A DNA stretch of 14,486 bases from Opitutia bacterium (GTDB lineage: Bacteria; Verrucomicrobiota; Verrucomicrobiia; Opitutales; UBA953). Position numbers and translations under genes: made by a program. Positions 8,081 to 14,402 of this stretch are shown one piece after another. Every line of letters starts with the position of its first letter. The first letter of the stretch is position 1. Where the stretch lies: contig CANCLQ010000032.1 in the NCBI GenBank assembly GCA_947378845.1, positions 1-14,486 of the forward strand, given 5' to 3'. A model generated the notes under the pieces. It was given only the letters and a program-made list of their open reading frames with translations. It was not told the DNA's origin and made no database searches.

Positions 8081-8126
8081 CCTAAAAACACAAGTCACGA
8101 GGCACTCAAAAGCACCTCGTGACTTG
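8081..8126 (-). terminator. Rho-independent terminator after the DUF1080 gene
   Basis: In minus-strand RNA, CAAGTCACGAGGTGC pairs with GTGCCTCGTGACTTG across a TTTTGA loop: 15 pairs, two of them G-U. TGTTTTT follows directly. On the plus strand the two wobble positions become A-C mismatches and no T-run follows, so the element is directional. It lies 22 bases after the stop of the secreted DUF1080 gene and closes that transcript before the M42 peptidase gene. Confidence 0.85.
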
Positions 8127-8148
8127 GATAATAGGCTTATGCCCTATG

Positions 8149-8913
8149 TTATTTGCTTAAATTGCGGAGCTTGATGTTTTTATACCAAACCTCGTCACCG
8201 TGTTCTTGTAAGAGAATGTGACCCGACTCCCATTCACCAAAGTGCTCGCCGTATTTAGCGGTATCGCCGTATTTGCTTCTGGCAACGAGTGCGCGGAATT
8301 CATCGGTAGAGCGATCGTACGAAACAACCAGGGTGCCGTTGAGCCAGTGTTCAACTTTGCTTCCCTTGGTAATGACGTAAGCGGTGTTCCACTCGCCGAT
8401 AGGGTTAGGCTTTTTATTTTTCGCCGTGATGAGGTCGTAGAGCGAAGCGATGGTGCGATTGCCGTCGCGACCCAACTTAGCGTCAGGATGATTTTCGTCG
8501 TCGAGCATTTGGAACTCGAGTCCGAAGGAAGATCCTGCGCCTTTGTTTAAGTTGGGTTGAACGTAATATTTTAATCCGCTGTTGGCGCCCTTGGTGAGTT
8601 TGAAGTCAACGCTTACCTCGAATTGCTTGTAGGCATTGACAGTGATGATGTCGCCAGCTGCCGCAGATTCTTTGCCACCTGTTGAGACGGTGTGGAACAT
8701 GCCATCGATCACACTCCAACCTTCTTTGGGGAAATCTGAACCCTTGGATGAGCGCCATCCCGTGCTGGTTTTTCCGTCGAATAACAGCACCCAGCCGGCA
8801 GCCTTTTCGGCATCGGTCAGGGTATTATCCAATGAAACTGTCGCAGCCTTGGAGGCAGTATCTCCCGCTAGTGCAGCGAGCGGTATTAATACAAAAGCGA
8901 GAAGTGATTTCAT
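8149..8913 (-). CDS. Secreted DUF1080 (3-keto-disaccharide hydrolase family) protein
   Basis: The 254 residues start with a Sec signal peptide (Lys2, hydrophobic core, ALA cleavage site near residue 16, then GDTA), so the protein is exported. The rest is one DUF1080 beta-sandwich domain, about residues 36-252. It opens with GWVLLFDGKTSTGWRS and contains ANSGLKYYVQP (110-120) and GLEFQMLDDENHPDAK (131-146). It ends with SGHILLQEHGDEVWYKNIKLRN (230-251), the classic C-terminal signature of the family. Some members cleave or eliminate 3-keto glycosides made by a partner oxidoreductase, while most are uncharacterised. The ATG comes 3 bases after the stop of the oxidoreductase gene, which implies translational coupling and a shared job. 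No independent Shine-Dalgarno is visible. A strong terminator follows. Family membership is firm; the exact substrate is unknown. Confidence 0.92.
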   Translation of the reverse strand: MKSLLAFVLIPLAALAGDTASKAATVSLDNTLTDAEKAAGWVLLFDGKTSTGWRSSKGSDFPKEGWSVIDGMFHTVSTGGKESAAAGDIITVNAYKQFEVSVDFKLTKGANSGLKYYVQPNLNKGAGSSFGLEFQMLDDENHPDAKLGRDGNRTIASLYDLITAKNKKPNPIGEWNTAYVITKGSKVEHWLNGTLVVSYDRSTDEFRALVARSKYGDTAKYGEHFGEWESGHILLQEHGDEVWYKNIKLRNLSK

Positions 8914-8916
8914 TAA

Positions 8917-10440
8917 TTAGAATCCAGTTGGAATTTTGAATGCACCGCGGCCTTCACGTTTCGCCAAGAGGTCGCGATTAGCGATTTCGGCATTGGGTCC
9001 AGTGAAGAGTTCGGTCTTCGGGTCTTGATTGAGGGCGAGGCCGAGGGTAGCGGTGGCTTCGTCGAGTTTGACGCCGTTGGTGCCAAGGTGATCCTTGAGT
9101 CGTCCGAATGCTTCGGAAAGTCCGCTGCTTGATTTAATCGATTCTGCGATTTCTCCTGCACTTTTCTTGGCGCCGAGGCGGTAGGAGATGTTTGCGGCGT
9201 GAACCAGGGTGGTTGAAAGGTGACATTCACGAAGCGGGGCGTGGATGTTGGAGTTGGAGCCTGCACGTATGCACTCAATCCAGTTGGCGTGGTGACCAGA
9301 CGCACCGCCAGACATGTCGACTTGGCTGACTTTTTTGCCGTAAGATTTGATTTCATTTCCACTGGCATCGAAGGCTTTGCAGGAGAAGTAGTCGGGAACG
9401 ATGAGTGTGGCATTTTCACATTCCACAACGATGCCGATGCTGGAGTCGCTGAGCTTATGAATCTTGTCCATGGGGCCTTCGAACTGACCATTAGACGACA
9501 GGCCGCGGACTTCAGTAATGAGAGGTGCGTCAGCGAAATTATGGATAGCCAAGAAGCTATTAGGCGTTTCACCGCAGTCACTGTAACTCAAGCGACCACC
9601 GATGGACATCACCTCGGGGGCGACTTCGTGAGTGTTCAGGAACCAGCGGGCGATATCGACTTCGTGTACGGCTTGATTGCACATGTCGCCACCACCGTAA
9701 TTCCAGAACCAGTGCCAATCATAGTGGACCGGCCCGAAGCTCGCTGTCTCAATGTTTTTATCCGTTTGATTTCCGCGAATGGATTCTTGGATGTCGGCCG
9801 GTCCGTTCCACAGATCATAATCGATGTTCGAAGGGATTTCTCGCTTCTTTGCTGGGCCAATAGATTTGCGGCGTTTGTAGCAAATCGCACGCGCGAGTTT
9901 AACTTTTCCGTACATGCCTGCGTGTACGTCTTTGACGGCGGCACGAATGCCATTGCCCGAGCGGCTTTGCGTACCTGCTTGAATAACTAATTTATTAAAG
10001 TGTGCTCCAGCTGCAACGAGTTGCCGACCTTCAAAAATATTATGCGACAGGGGTTTTTCGATGTAGAGGTGTTTGCCCGCTTGAAGAGTCCAAATGCCCT
10101 GAATGGAGTGCAGGTGATTGGGTGAAGCGATTGAGACAGCATCGATATTTTTATCTTCGAGCATTTTGCGCATGTCGGTGTAGCCGACGGATCCTGGGCA
10201 AGCTGCGACGCCTTTGGCGAGAACGTCGGAATCCACGTCGCAGAGGGCAACGATGCGAACGCCAGGAACTTTTTTAAGTTCTTCAATATGCTGCATACCG
10301 CGACTGCGGAAGCCAACGACCGCTACGCGGATATCTGAATTGGCACCAGTAGCTTGGGCGAATGTGCGAGCGCTGAGGCCAGCCATGGCCGTTGCAATGG
10401 CGGCATTCTTAATGAAGGTTCGACGGTGGAGGTGTGACAT
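8917..10440 (-). CDS. Tat-exported Gfo/Idh/MocA family oxidoreductase
   Basis: This is an NAD(P)-dependent sugar or polyol oxidoreductase of 507 residues. The N-terminus HRRTFIKNAAIATAMAGL carries a twin-arginine motif (Arg6-Arg7) and an AQA cleavage site near residue 30, so the folded, probably cofactor-loaded enzyme is exported. The Rossmann domain runs from about 37 to 155: VAVVGFRSRG (39-48), CDVD (67-70), ASPNHLH (105-111) and the family EKP motif (128-130). The glycine loop is GFRSRG rather than the textbook GxGxxG, as in many secreted relatives. The C-terminal substrate domain includes HEVDIARW (259-266), where the conserved His often acts in catalysis. The C-terminal 100 residues resemble those of planctomycete and verrucomicrobial paralogues. 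It is coupled to the downstream DUF1080 gene with a 3-base gap, which suggests C3 oxidation of a glycoside; GH109-like N-acetylgalactosaminidase chemistry is an alternative. The upstream region has no Shine-Dalgarno. Confidence 0.92.
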   Translation of the reverse strand: MSHLHRRTFIKNAAIATAMAGLSARTFAQATGANSDIRVAVVGFRSRGMQHIEELKKVPGVRIVALCDVDSDVLAKGVAACPGSVGYTDMRKMLEDKNIDAVSIASPNHLHSIQGIWTLQAGKHLYIEKPLSHNIFEGRQLVAAGAHFNKLVIQAGTQSRSGNGIRAAVKDVHAGMYGKVKLARAICYKRRKSIGPAKKREIPSNIDYDLWNGPADIQESIRGNQTDKNIETASFGPVHYDWHWFWNYGGGDMCNQAVHEVDIARWFLNTHEVAPEVMSIGGRLSYSDCGETPNSFLAIHNFADAPLITEVRGLSSNGQFEGPMDKIHKLSDSSIGIVVECENATLIVPDYFSCKAFDASGNEIKSYGKKVSQVDMSGGASGHHANWIECIRAGSNSNIHAPLRECHLSTTLVHAANISYRLGAKKSAGEIAESIKSSSGLSEAFGRLKDHLGTNGVKLDEATATLGLALNQDPKTELFTGPNAEIANRDLLAKREGRGAFKIPTGF

Positions 10441-10473
10441 GGGATGAGGGGTAGGGACGAGGATAATGAGATT

Positions 10474-10492
10474 ACATTCCAGTCGAGAATGT
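10474..10492. promoter_or_regulatory. Inverted repeat upstream of the oxidoreductase gene, possible operator
   Basis: ACATTC, 7 bases, GAATGT is a perfect 6-bp inverted repeat 34 bases before the oxidoreductase start. On the minus strand it is partly overlapped by TGTAAT, a 5/6 match to a -10 box, although no good -35 is found. A second repeat, AGTCG/CGACT (10481-10499), overlaps it. This is suggestive of a regulator site, but short repeats like these also arise by chance. Confidence 0.25.
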
Positions 10493-10517
10493 TCCGACTA
10501 AATGTGATTAACTGACT

Positions 10518-10534
10518 GGGCTTTCAAAAAGCCC
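10518..10534 (-). terminator. Hairpin after the gamma-glutamylcyclotransferase-like gene
   Basis: GGGCTTT, a 3-base loop, AAAGCCC forms a perfect 7-bp stem 7 bases after the stop at 10542. No U-run follows on either strand, so it may act as an RNA 3' stabiliser or a weak terminator, or transcription may continue into the oxidoreductase gene. Confidence 0.35.
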
Positions 10535-10541
10535 CATTTAA

Positions 10542-10994
10542 TCAGCCCTTATTGGATAAGCCTTTTAGCCAGCTAATCCAACCAGCCGGCAATCCGCGAT
10601 TTAGGGCACCATTGACGATTTTATCGTGATAAAGTTTTGAGGGTAAGTGAGGCCCGGTGGCATCGATCACCTTGAAGGCGTCGCATTCTAAGGGGCAGTC
10701 TTCTACGCCAGCTTCAAGTACCGTGACGGGGGTACGACGGTAGTTGGGGCCTTCAGCTTCAATGAGTCGTGCCCAGTCCTGGGCATTTAATTCATAGACT
10801 GCGCCCCAGACGCCTGGAGAAATTTCATCTTCAAGAATGTCAGCGGAGCCGCCGCCCCAGGTTACGCTGGGATGAGTAAACGCTAGACGATGTTTGGGCA
10901 AAAGAGCTTTGCCACGGTATTGCGACCCAGGGCAACGACGCTCCATCTGGGAAGCATCGAGGTTGGAACCATAGGCAAAGTAATACCGACTCAT
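10542..10994 (-). CDS. Gamma-glutamylcyclotransferase-like (AIG2/GGCT fold) protein
   Basis: The 150 residues form a single cytoplasmic GGCT-like domain. The opening YYFAYGSNLDASQM holds the YGSN loop (8-11) that binds the gamma-glutamyl group. Glu81 in IEAEGPNYRR matches the catalytic acid/base of human GGCT (EQEG context). LPSKLYHDKIVNGALNRGLP (117-136) matches the C-terminal helix seen in family members. Such enzymes release 5-oxoproline from gamma-glutamyl peptides or amines; which substrate is used here cannot be read from sequence. The ATG directly begins the first strand of the fold. There is no clear Shine-Dalgarno. The methyltransferase gene ends 41 bp upstream on the same strand and the oxidoreductase starts 101 bp downstream, so an operon is possible. 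No signal peptide is present. Confidence 0.88.
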   Translation of the reverse strand: MSRYYFAYGSNLDASQMERRCPGSQYRGKALLPKHRLAFTHPSVTWGGGSADILEDEISPGVWGAVYELNAQDWARLIEAEGPNYRRTPVTVLEAGVEDCPLECDAFKVIDATGPHLPSKLYHDKIVNGALNRGLPAGWISWLKGLSNKG

Positions 10995-11035
10995 CGTCTG
11001 TTTGGTTTAAGTAATTTTGGAATTATTATTGGGAA

Positions 11036-11743
11036 CTATACGTTTTGTGCCGACGCCAAGAGCTCCGCTAGCGTTTCATTTGAGTTATGAACGTACCAGT
11101 CGTCCCAACGGCTCACGTTTGTGCCGATTCTGACATACCCATTAGTTTCGAGTAGGTTATTTATCGCGCTCCTTTGTGGCTCGACGAAATTATGCTCAAC
11201 GGTGATAACGCTAATTTTGTAATGCTTGAAATCGAAGGTTGAGAGTATCTCGTATTCTGATCCCTCTGTATCAATTGATAAGTAGTCAATGTTTTGAGGT
11301 GCATTATGTTGTTTCAGTAGGTCATTGAGTGAGATGGTTTCGACATCAAAGACCTTCTTGTTTGTTCGGTCATTCATATCGTCCGCGAAATTACTTTCGA
11401 TTCCCGATAACTCTAAACTATTTACCGTCTCAGCGAATTTTACGATCTTACCTGAAGTGCTGTATACGCAACGTGTATCGATTATGCATTTCCTGTTGGC
11501 TTCTAGTTGTTTTTTTAAAGTGGGTAGTGGTTCAGCGATAATTCCATTCCATCCATAGTGTCTTTCGAGGATATAGGTATTGCTGAGGTAGATTCCATTT
11601 GCCGCACCAATTTCTACGAAAAATAAATTATTCCTAAATTTATTAATCAAGAGGGCGAACCAGTCTTGAAGTAGTTGTGAGGTGTAAAATCGGCCATTCG
11701 GTTCAATATTGTCAGGTAAATTTATGTTTAAGGTGTTATTCAT
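11036..11743 (-). CDS. FkbM family SAM-dependent methyltransferase
   Basis: The 235 residues carry the FkbM-type Rossmann methyltransferase. SAM motif I is FFVEIGAANG (41-50), the acidic end of the second strand is IIAEPLP (68-74), and IDYLSIDTEGSEYEIL (152-167) is the hallmark FkbM stretch. SRWDDWYVH (211-219) near the end is also typical. FkbM enzymes O-methylate sugars or polyketides and are common in surface-polysaccharide clusters. The acceptor here is unknown, and no glycosyltransferase lies nearby. GC is about 40% by hand count over the gene, well below the roughly 50% of its neighbours, and the start context is very AT-rich without a Shine-Dalgarno. Together with its misfit to the neighbouring genes, this suggests horizontal acquisition. 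It lies 148 bp after the TonB receptor stop and 41 bp before the next gene. Confidence 0.88.
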   Translation of the reverse strand: MNNTLNINLPDNIEPNGRFYTSQLLQDWFALLINKFRNNLFFVEIGAANGIYLSNTYILERHYGWNGIIAEPLPTLKKQLEANRKCIIDTRCVYSTSGKIVKFAETVNSLELSGIESNFADDMNDRTNKKVFDVETISLNDLLKQHNAPQNIDYLSIDTEGSEYEILSTFDFKHYKISVITVEHNFVEPQRSAINNLLETNGYVRIGTNVSRWDDWYVHNSNETLAELLASAQNV

Positions 11744-11891
11744 AATTAATACTATAATCTGTGGTATGCTGAAATCTAGATGGGCTTCAACCCTTCATCC
11801 CCTAAAAGCATAATTAATTTTCAGGATAATTTGGATGTCTCTGCTGCCGGGATGCTAGTAATGGTCTCCGTTCTGACAGAGAAATTTACCA
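11744..11891 (-). other. Intergenic region between the TonB receptor and the fkbM-type gene
   Basis: This 148-base gap has no convincing gene. The 10-mer ATTAATTATG (minus strand) occurs twice, at 11741-11750 where it includes the methyltransferase start codon, and at 11809-11818. The upstream copy opens an 11-codon ORF (MLLGDEGLKPI, stop within 11776-11781), too short to judge. No clear terminator for the receptor gene and no paired -35/-10 was found. Confidence 0.3.
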
Positions 11892-13760
11892 TTAGAATTT
11901 CGCTGTGAATGAAAGGTAGGCCGAGCGAGGTTGGGCGCCGTAGCCGAGGGCTGAAGGGGGTGCGGTTTCGCCAGTTAAATTCTCGATACGTAAAGAAATG
12001 TCCTGTCCGTTGTTAAGGCTGTAGCGAATCCAGGTGCGCCAGTAATTAGCGTTGGGGAGTGGTACGCGAGTGCCGGTATCCCAGTCGAAATCTTCACGAC
12101 CTTGAATGTGATTGAGTGCGATACCACCGACCCAGTTTTCATTGGGCGTGAATTCAGTTCCAAGGTTGAGTGTGAACGTCGGACGGCGGAGTAGGCTTTG
12201 GCCCTTAGTCACGATACTTTGATAGTCGGACAAGGCTTCAGTCTTAAGTGTCGTGGCAGCCGCAAAGACGCGCAGGTTTTTAGTCAGCCGACTTTCGAGG
12301 CCTAGCTCTACGCCCTGAGTTTCGGCTTTGGCGATATTGAAGCTTTTGTAGTTATCCGCTGGATCAAAATCAATGAGGTCGGTCAGTTTATTTTTAAAAG
12401 CCACCAGGGTCCAGTTAAGGCGATTACGTTTTTCGCTTTCATAACGCAGCCCGATTTCGCTGCCTTGGTTGGATTCGGGTCGAAGCGGTAGCCCGCCAGA
12501 TGTCCCGTAGGCAAGGTCGTTCGCTGAAGGTGCACGGTAGGAGGTTGCTATCTTGGCATGAGCGTAGAACTGCTTAGCAAGTTTTCTGCTGTAGTTGATT
12601 TCCCATGTGGATTTACCTGCAAAATCAGTAAAGGAGTCGCGACGTAGTGAAGCCTTGATGCGATCATTAGCTGTCGCTGCCCAATCAACCCGACCCCATA
12701 AGCCGAGCGACTCCATGGTGTCAGTCCAAGTTGAACTTCCCGCAGTAAGGTCTTGTTGGTCGAAGTAACTGCTTTCGAAAGTGGCACCGACTCCTAGGGT
12801 CAGATTGCGACTAAATTTTTGGTCGGCGAAGGCGGTTACTTCGTCGCGTTTAAGGATGAACTTTTGATAATATAAAAAGGCACCATAGTAGTTGGAACCA
12901 TCGACGTAATTTTTAACGCTTGTGTCACCGTGCGACCAGAAAATGGCAGCCTTGGTTTGGGTGTCTTGATAGCGCAGGCCCGGTGAGAGCATCCAGCCAT
13001 TATCTTTTTGCCAATCGTTTGGGTCGGCGGCGACGATAGCTGTCGCTTGGCCTGGCAGGCCAGACTTTCCATTGTCGAAGGAGCCTAGTAAGTCGAAGAT
13101 GAGGTGCGGTGAGAGTCTCCACTCGGATTTAATCAGGGCGGTATGGTTGTCACGCTGACTGTTGTCACGCCAGCCATCGTCATGCGATGTGGTGATTGAA
13201 ACGGACGTGCCGTTGGTCGCAGCTTGTTGGTCGCGCGCGTTGTTAGTTAAATATGAAAGTGCGAGTGAGTATCGGCCATACGAACCAAATTCAAAAATAC
13301 TCTTTGCTCCGCGTTCGGTTGACGTGAGTGGCTCGGCGAGACGCAGGTCAACCACGCCGCCTAGGGCATTGGCACCGTAAAGAGAAGACGATGGTCCACG
13401 AAGAATTTCGACCGAACTTAAACCGAAAAGGCGGTAGCGACCGATTTCATAGGAACCAGAAAACCCTTCGGGTAGTCGGCGACCATCGAGTAACACAACG
13501 GACTGACTGGAATTAGTGCCGCGAAAAAAGAGTGAAGCTTGTGATCCCTCGCCGGATTGTTCGGTCGAAAAAACTCCCGGGGTGGTAGCGATGATTGCAG
13601 AAAGCGTATTATAACCCGCATCCGTCGCATCGCTTATATTGACTTTGGTGACCGAAGGTGACGATTCGACTATTGGGGCGGTTTGCCGAGATTCTACAAC
13701 GATAGTGTCGGGCAGTTGAGCCGTTGCCTGTGCAAGGATTGCCCCTAAAATTGTAATCAT
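11892..13760 (-). CDS. TonB-dependent outer-membrane receptor (BtuB/siderophore-receptor size class)
   Basis: This outer-membrane beta-barrel imports a scarce ligand using TonB-ExbBD energy. The 622 residues begin with a short hydrophobic signal (ILGAILAQATAQ), followed by a TonB-box-like DTIVV (18-22). A plug domain (about 27-145) carries LFFRGTNSSQSVVLLDGRRL (77-96) and VEILRGPSSSLYGANALGGV (117-136). A 22-strand-type barrel runs to the C-terminal Phe (AYLSFTAKF). The length and plug resemble BtuB and siderophore receptors; SusC-like glycan receptors are usually near 1000 residues. No cobalamin riboswitch or Fur-like site fits in the 39-base gap upstream, so the ligand is open. The signal peptide lacks the usual Lys/Arg before its core, and the in-frame bases upstream contain no standard start before a TGA, so the N-terminus is uncertain. 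It is divergent from the ACT-domain gene. Confidence 0.93.
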   Translation of the reverse strand: MITILGAILAQATAQLPDTIVVESRQTAPIVESSPSVTKVNISDATDAGYNTLSAIIATTPGVFSTEQSGEGSQASLFFRGTNSSQSVVLLDGRRLPEGFSGSYEIGRYRLFGLSSVEILRGPSSSLYGANALGGVVDLRLAEPLTSTERGAKSIFEFGSYGRYSLALSYLTNNARDQQAATNGTSVSITTSHDDGWRDNSQRDNHTALIKSEWRLSPHLIFDLLGSFDNGKSGLPGQATAIVAADPNDWQKDNGWMLSPGLRYQDTQTKAAIFWSHGDTSVKNYVDGSNYYGAFLYYQKFILKRDEVTAFADQKFSRNLTLGVGATFESSYFDQQDLTAGSSTWTDTMESLGLWGRVDWAATANDRIKASLRRDSFTDFAGKSTWEINYSRKLAKQFYAHAKIATSYRAPSANDLAYGTSGGLPLRPESNQGSEIGLRYESEKRNRLNWTLVAFKNKLTDLIDFDPADNYKSFNIAKAETQGVELGLESRLTKNLRVFAAATTLKTEALSDYQSIVTKGQSLLRRPTFTLNLGTEFTPNENWVGGIALNHIQGREDFDWDTGTRVPLPNANYWRTWIRYSLNNGQDISLRIENLTGETAPPSALGYGAQPRSAYLSFTAKF

Positions 13761-13771
13761 GGGGCGACAAT

Positions 13772-13800
13772 TTGGGATGCCCCTAAGTAATCAATCTAAA
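13772..13800 (+). promoter_or_regulatory. Candidate promoter for the tandem-ACT gene
   Basis: TTGGGA (13772-13777) and TCTAAA (13795-13800) are separated by 17 bp; each matches the sigma-70 consensus at 4 of 6 positions. A start about 7 bases after the -10 would exclude the ATG at 13800 and favour translation from the ATG at 13842. It lies within the divergent gap shared with the TonB receptor gene. Confidence 0.3.
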
Positions 13801-13841
13801 TGGGGCTGGAGAATGTGAATAAAGTTGTCATAAGAAATGGC

Positions 13842-14300
13842 ATGGCTGCTGAAACGACCAACGAATCTGACCACGGTCCCGTTCGCCAATTTTCTATCTT
13901 CGTAGAAAACAAGGTGGGCCGTCTCAATGAGTTGGTTGAATCACTCGCGCAGGCAGATATCCATATTATGGCACTTTGTTTGGTCGATACGACGGACTCG
14001 ACAATTATTCGCATCGTAGTCGATTACCACGAACGAGCTGAGCGAGTTTTAACTGATCACCATTTTGCCTACGACTCAGTTCCAGTCGTTGCTATTGAAT
14101 TGCAGTCCGAGGCGCAGCTTAAAGATGTGACGTCCGTTTTATTAAAGGCCGAAATTAATATTTATTATGTATACCCATTCTTATCGCGTCCTAATGGTCG
14201 CCAAGGATTGGTGGTGCGCACGGAAGCCCAAGAATTAGCTGCGTCAGTCTTACAGCGTCACGGAATCAAGGTGATCGGTCGCGGTGACGTAGCGAGGTAG
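13842..14300 (+). CDS. Tandem ACT-domain protein (possible amino-acid-sensing regulatory subunit)
   Basis: This 152-residue protein has two ACT domains and nothing else. The first (about 15-80) is canonical: RQFSIFVENKVGRLNELVESL, with the VGRL ligand loop, then ADIHIMALCLVDT and IIRIVVDY. The second (about 82-146) keeps the fold pattern (VAIEL, AEINIYYVYPF, GLVVRT, GIKVIGRG), but its loop reads QSEAQLKDV, with no Pro-Gly or Val-Gly, so it may not bind a ligand. This layout matches stand-alone double-ACT proteins (COG4747-like), some of which are thought to sense branched-chain or other amino acids. It is not a standard IlvN, which has one ACT domain plus a different C-terminal domain. The frame can open at ATG 13800 (166 residues) or GTG 13815. 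I chose 13842 because the outer ATG overlaps the candidate -10 and the shorter N-terminus suits the fold. It is divergent from the TonB receptor. Confidence 0.85.
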   Translation: MAAETTNESDHGPVRQFSIFVENKVGRLNELVESLAQADIHIMALCLVDTTDSTIIRIVVDYHERAERVLTDHHFAYDSVPVVAIELQSEAQLKDVTSVLLKAEINIYYVYPFLSRPNGRQGLVVRTEAQELAASVLQRHGIKVIGRGDVAR

Positions 14301-14402
14301 GGTAGATGCCGATGGGTCAAGTCAGTATGATGACACGCGGGCAAGTGGTCATTATGAATACAGCGCAAAAGTGAGTTCAGGGACCTGGCACCTAATGCCC
14401 GA
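14301..14402. other. Convergent intergenic region
   Basis: This 102-base gap lies between the ACT gene and the partial cytochrome gene. It holds a bulged hairpin (ATGACAC, 8-base loop, GTGGTCAT) around 14329-14352 without a T-run, a short GGCA/TGCC repeat near 14387-14399, and one copy of TGAGTTCAGG (14372-14381) that recurs at 14409-14418 inside the next gene. No clear terminator and no gene was seen. Confidence 0.3.

Noticed and set aside
8913..9581. 222-codon same-strand frame overlapping the oxidoreductase
   Set aside because: It is an alternative frame of the same DNA, Ser/Pro/Thr-rich, with no domain; the oxidoreductase frame has intact motifs throughout this stretch.
9220..9990. 256-codon open frame opposite the oxidoreductase gene
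   Set aside because: It lies wholly antisense to a gene with clear family motifs, shows no recognisable domain, and has no ribosome-binding site; codon bias of the real gene explains the lack of stops.
11776..11811. 11-codon leader peptide before the fkbM-type gene
   Set aside because: It is short, has no ribosome-binding site, and its ATG context is an AT-rich repeat likely to occur by chance.
13761..13841. Cobalamin riboswitch upstream of the BtuB-sized receptor
   Set aside because: The gap to the divergent gene is too short for the roughly 200-base element, and no B12-box-like sequence was seen.
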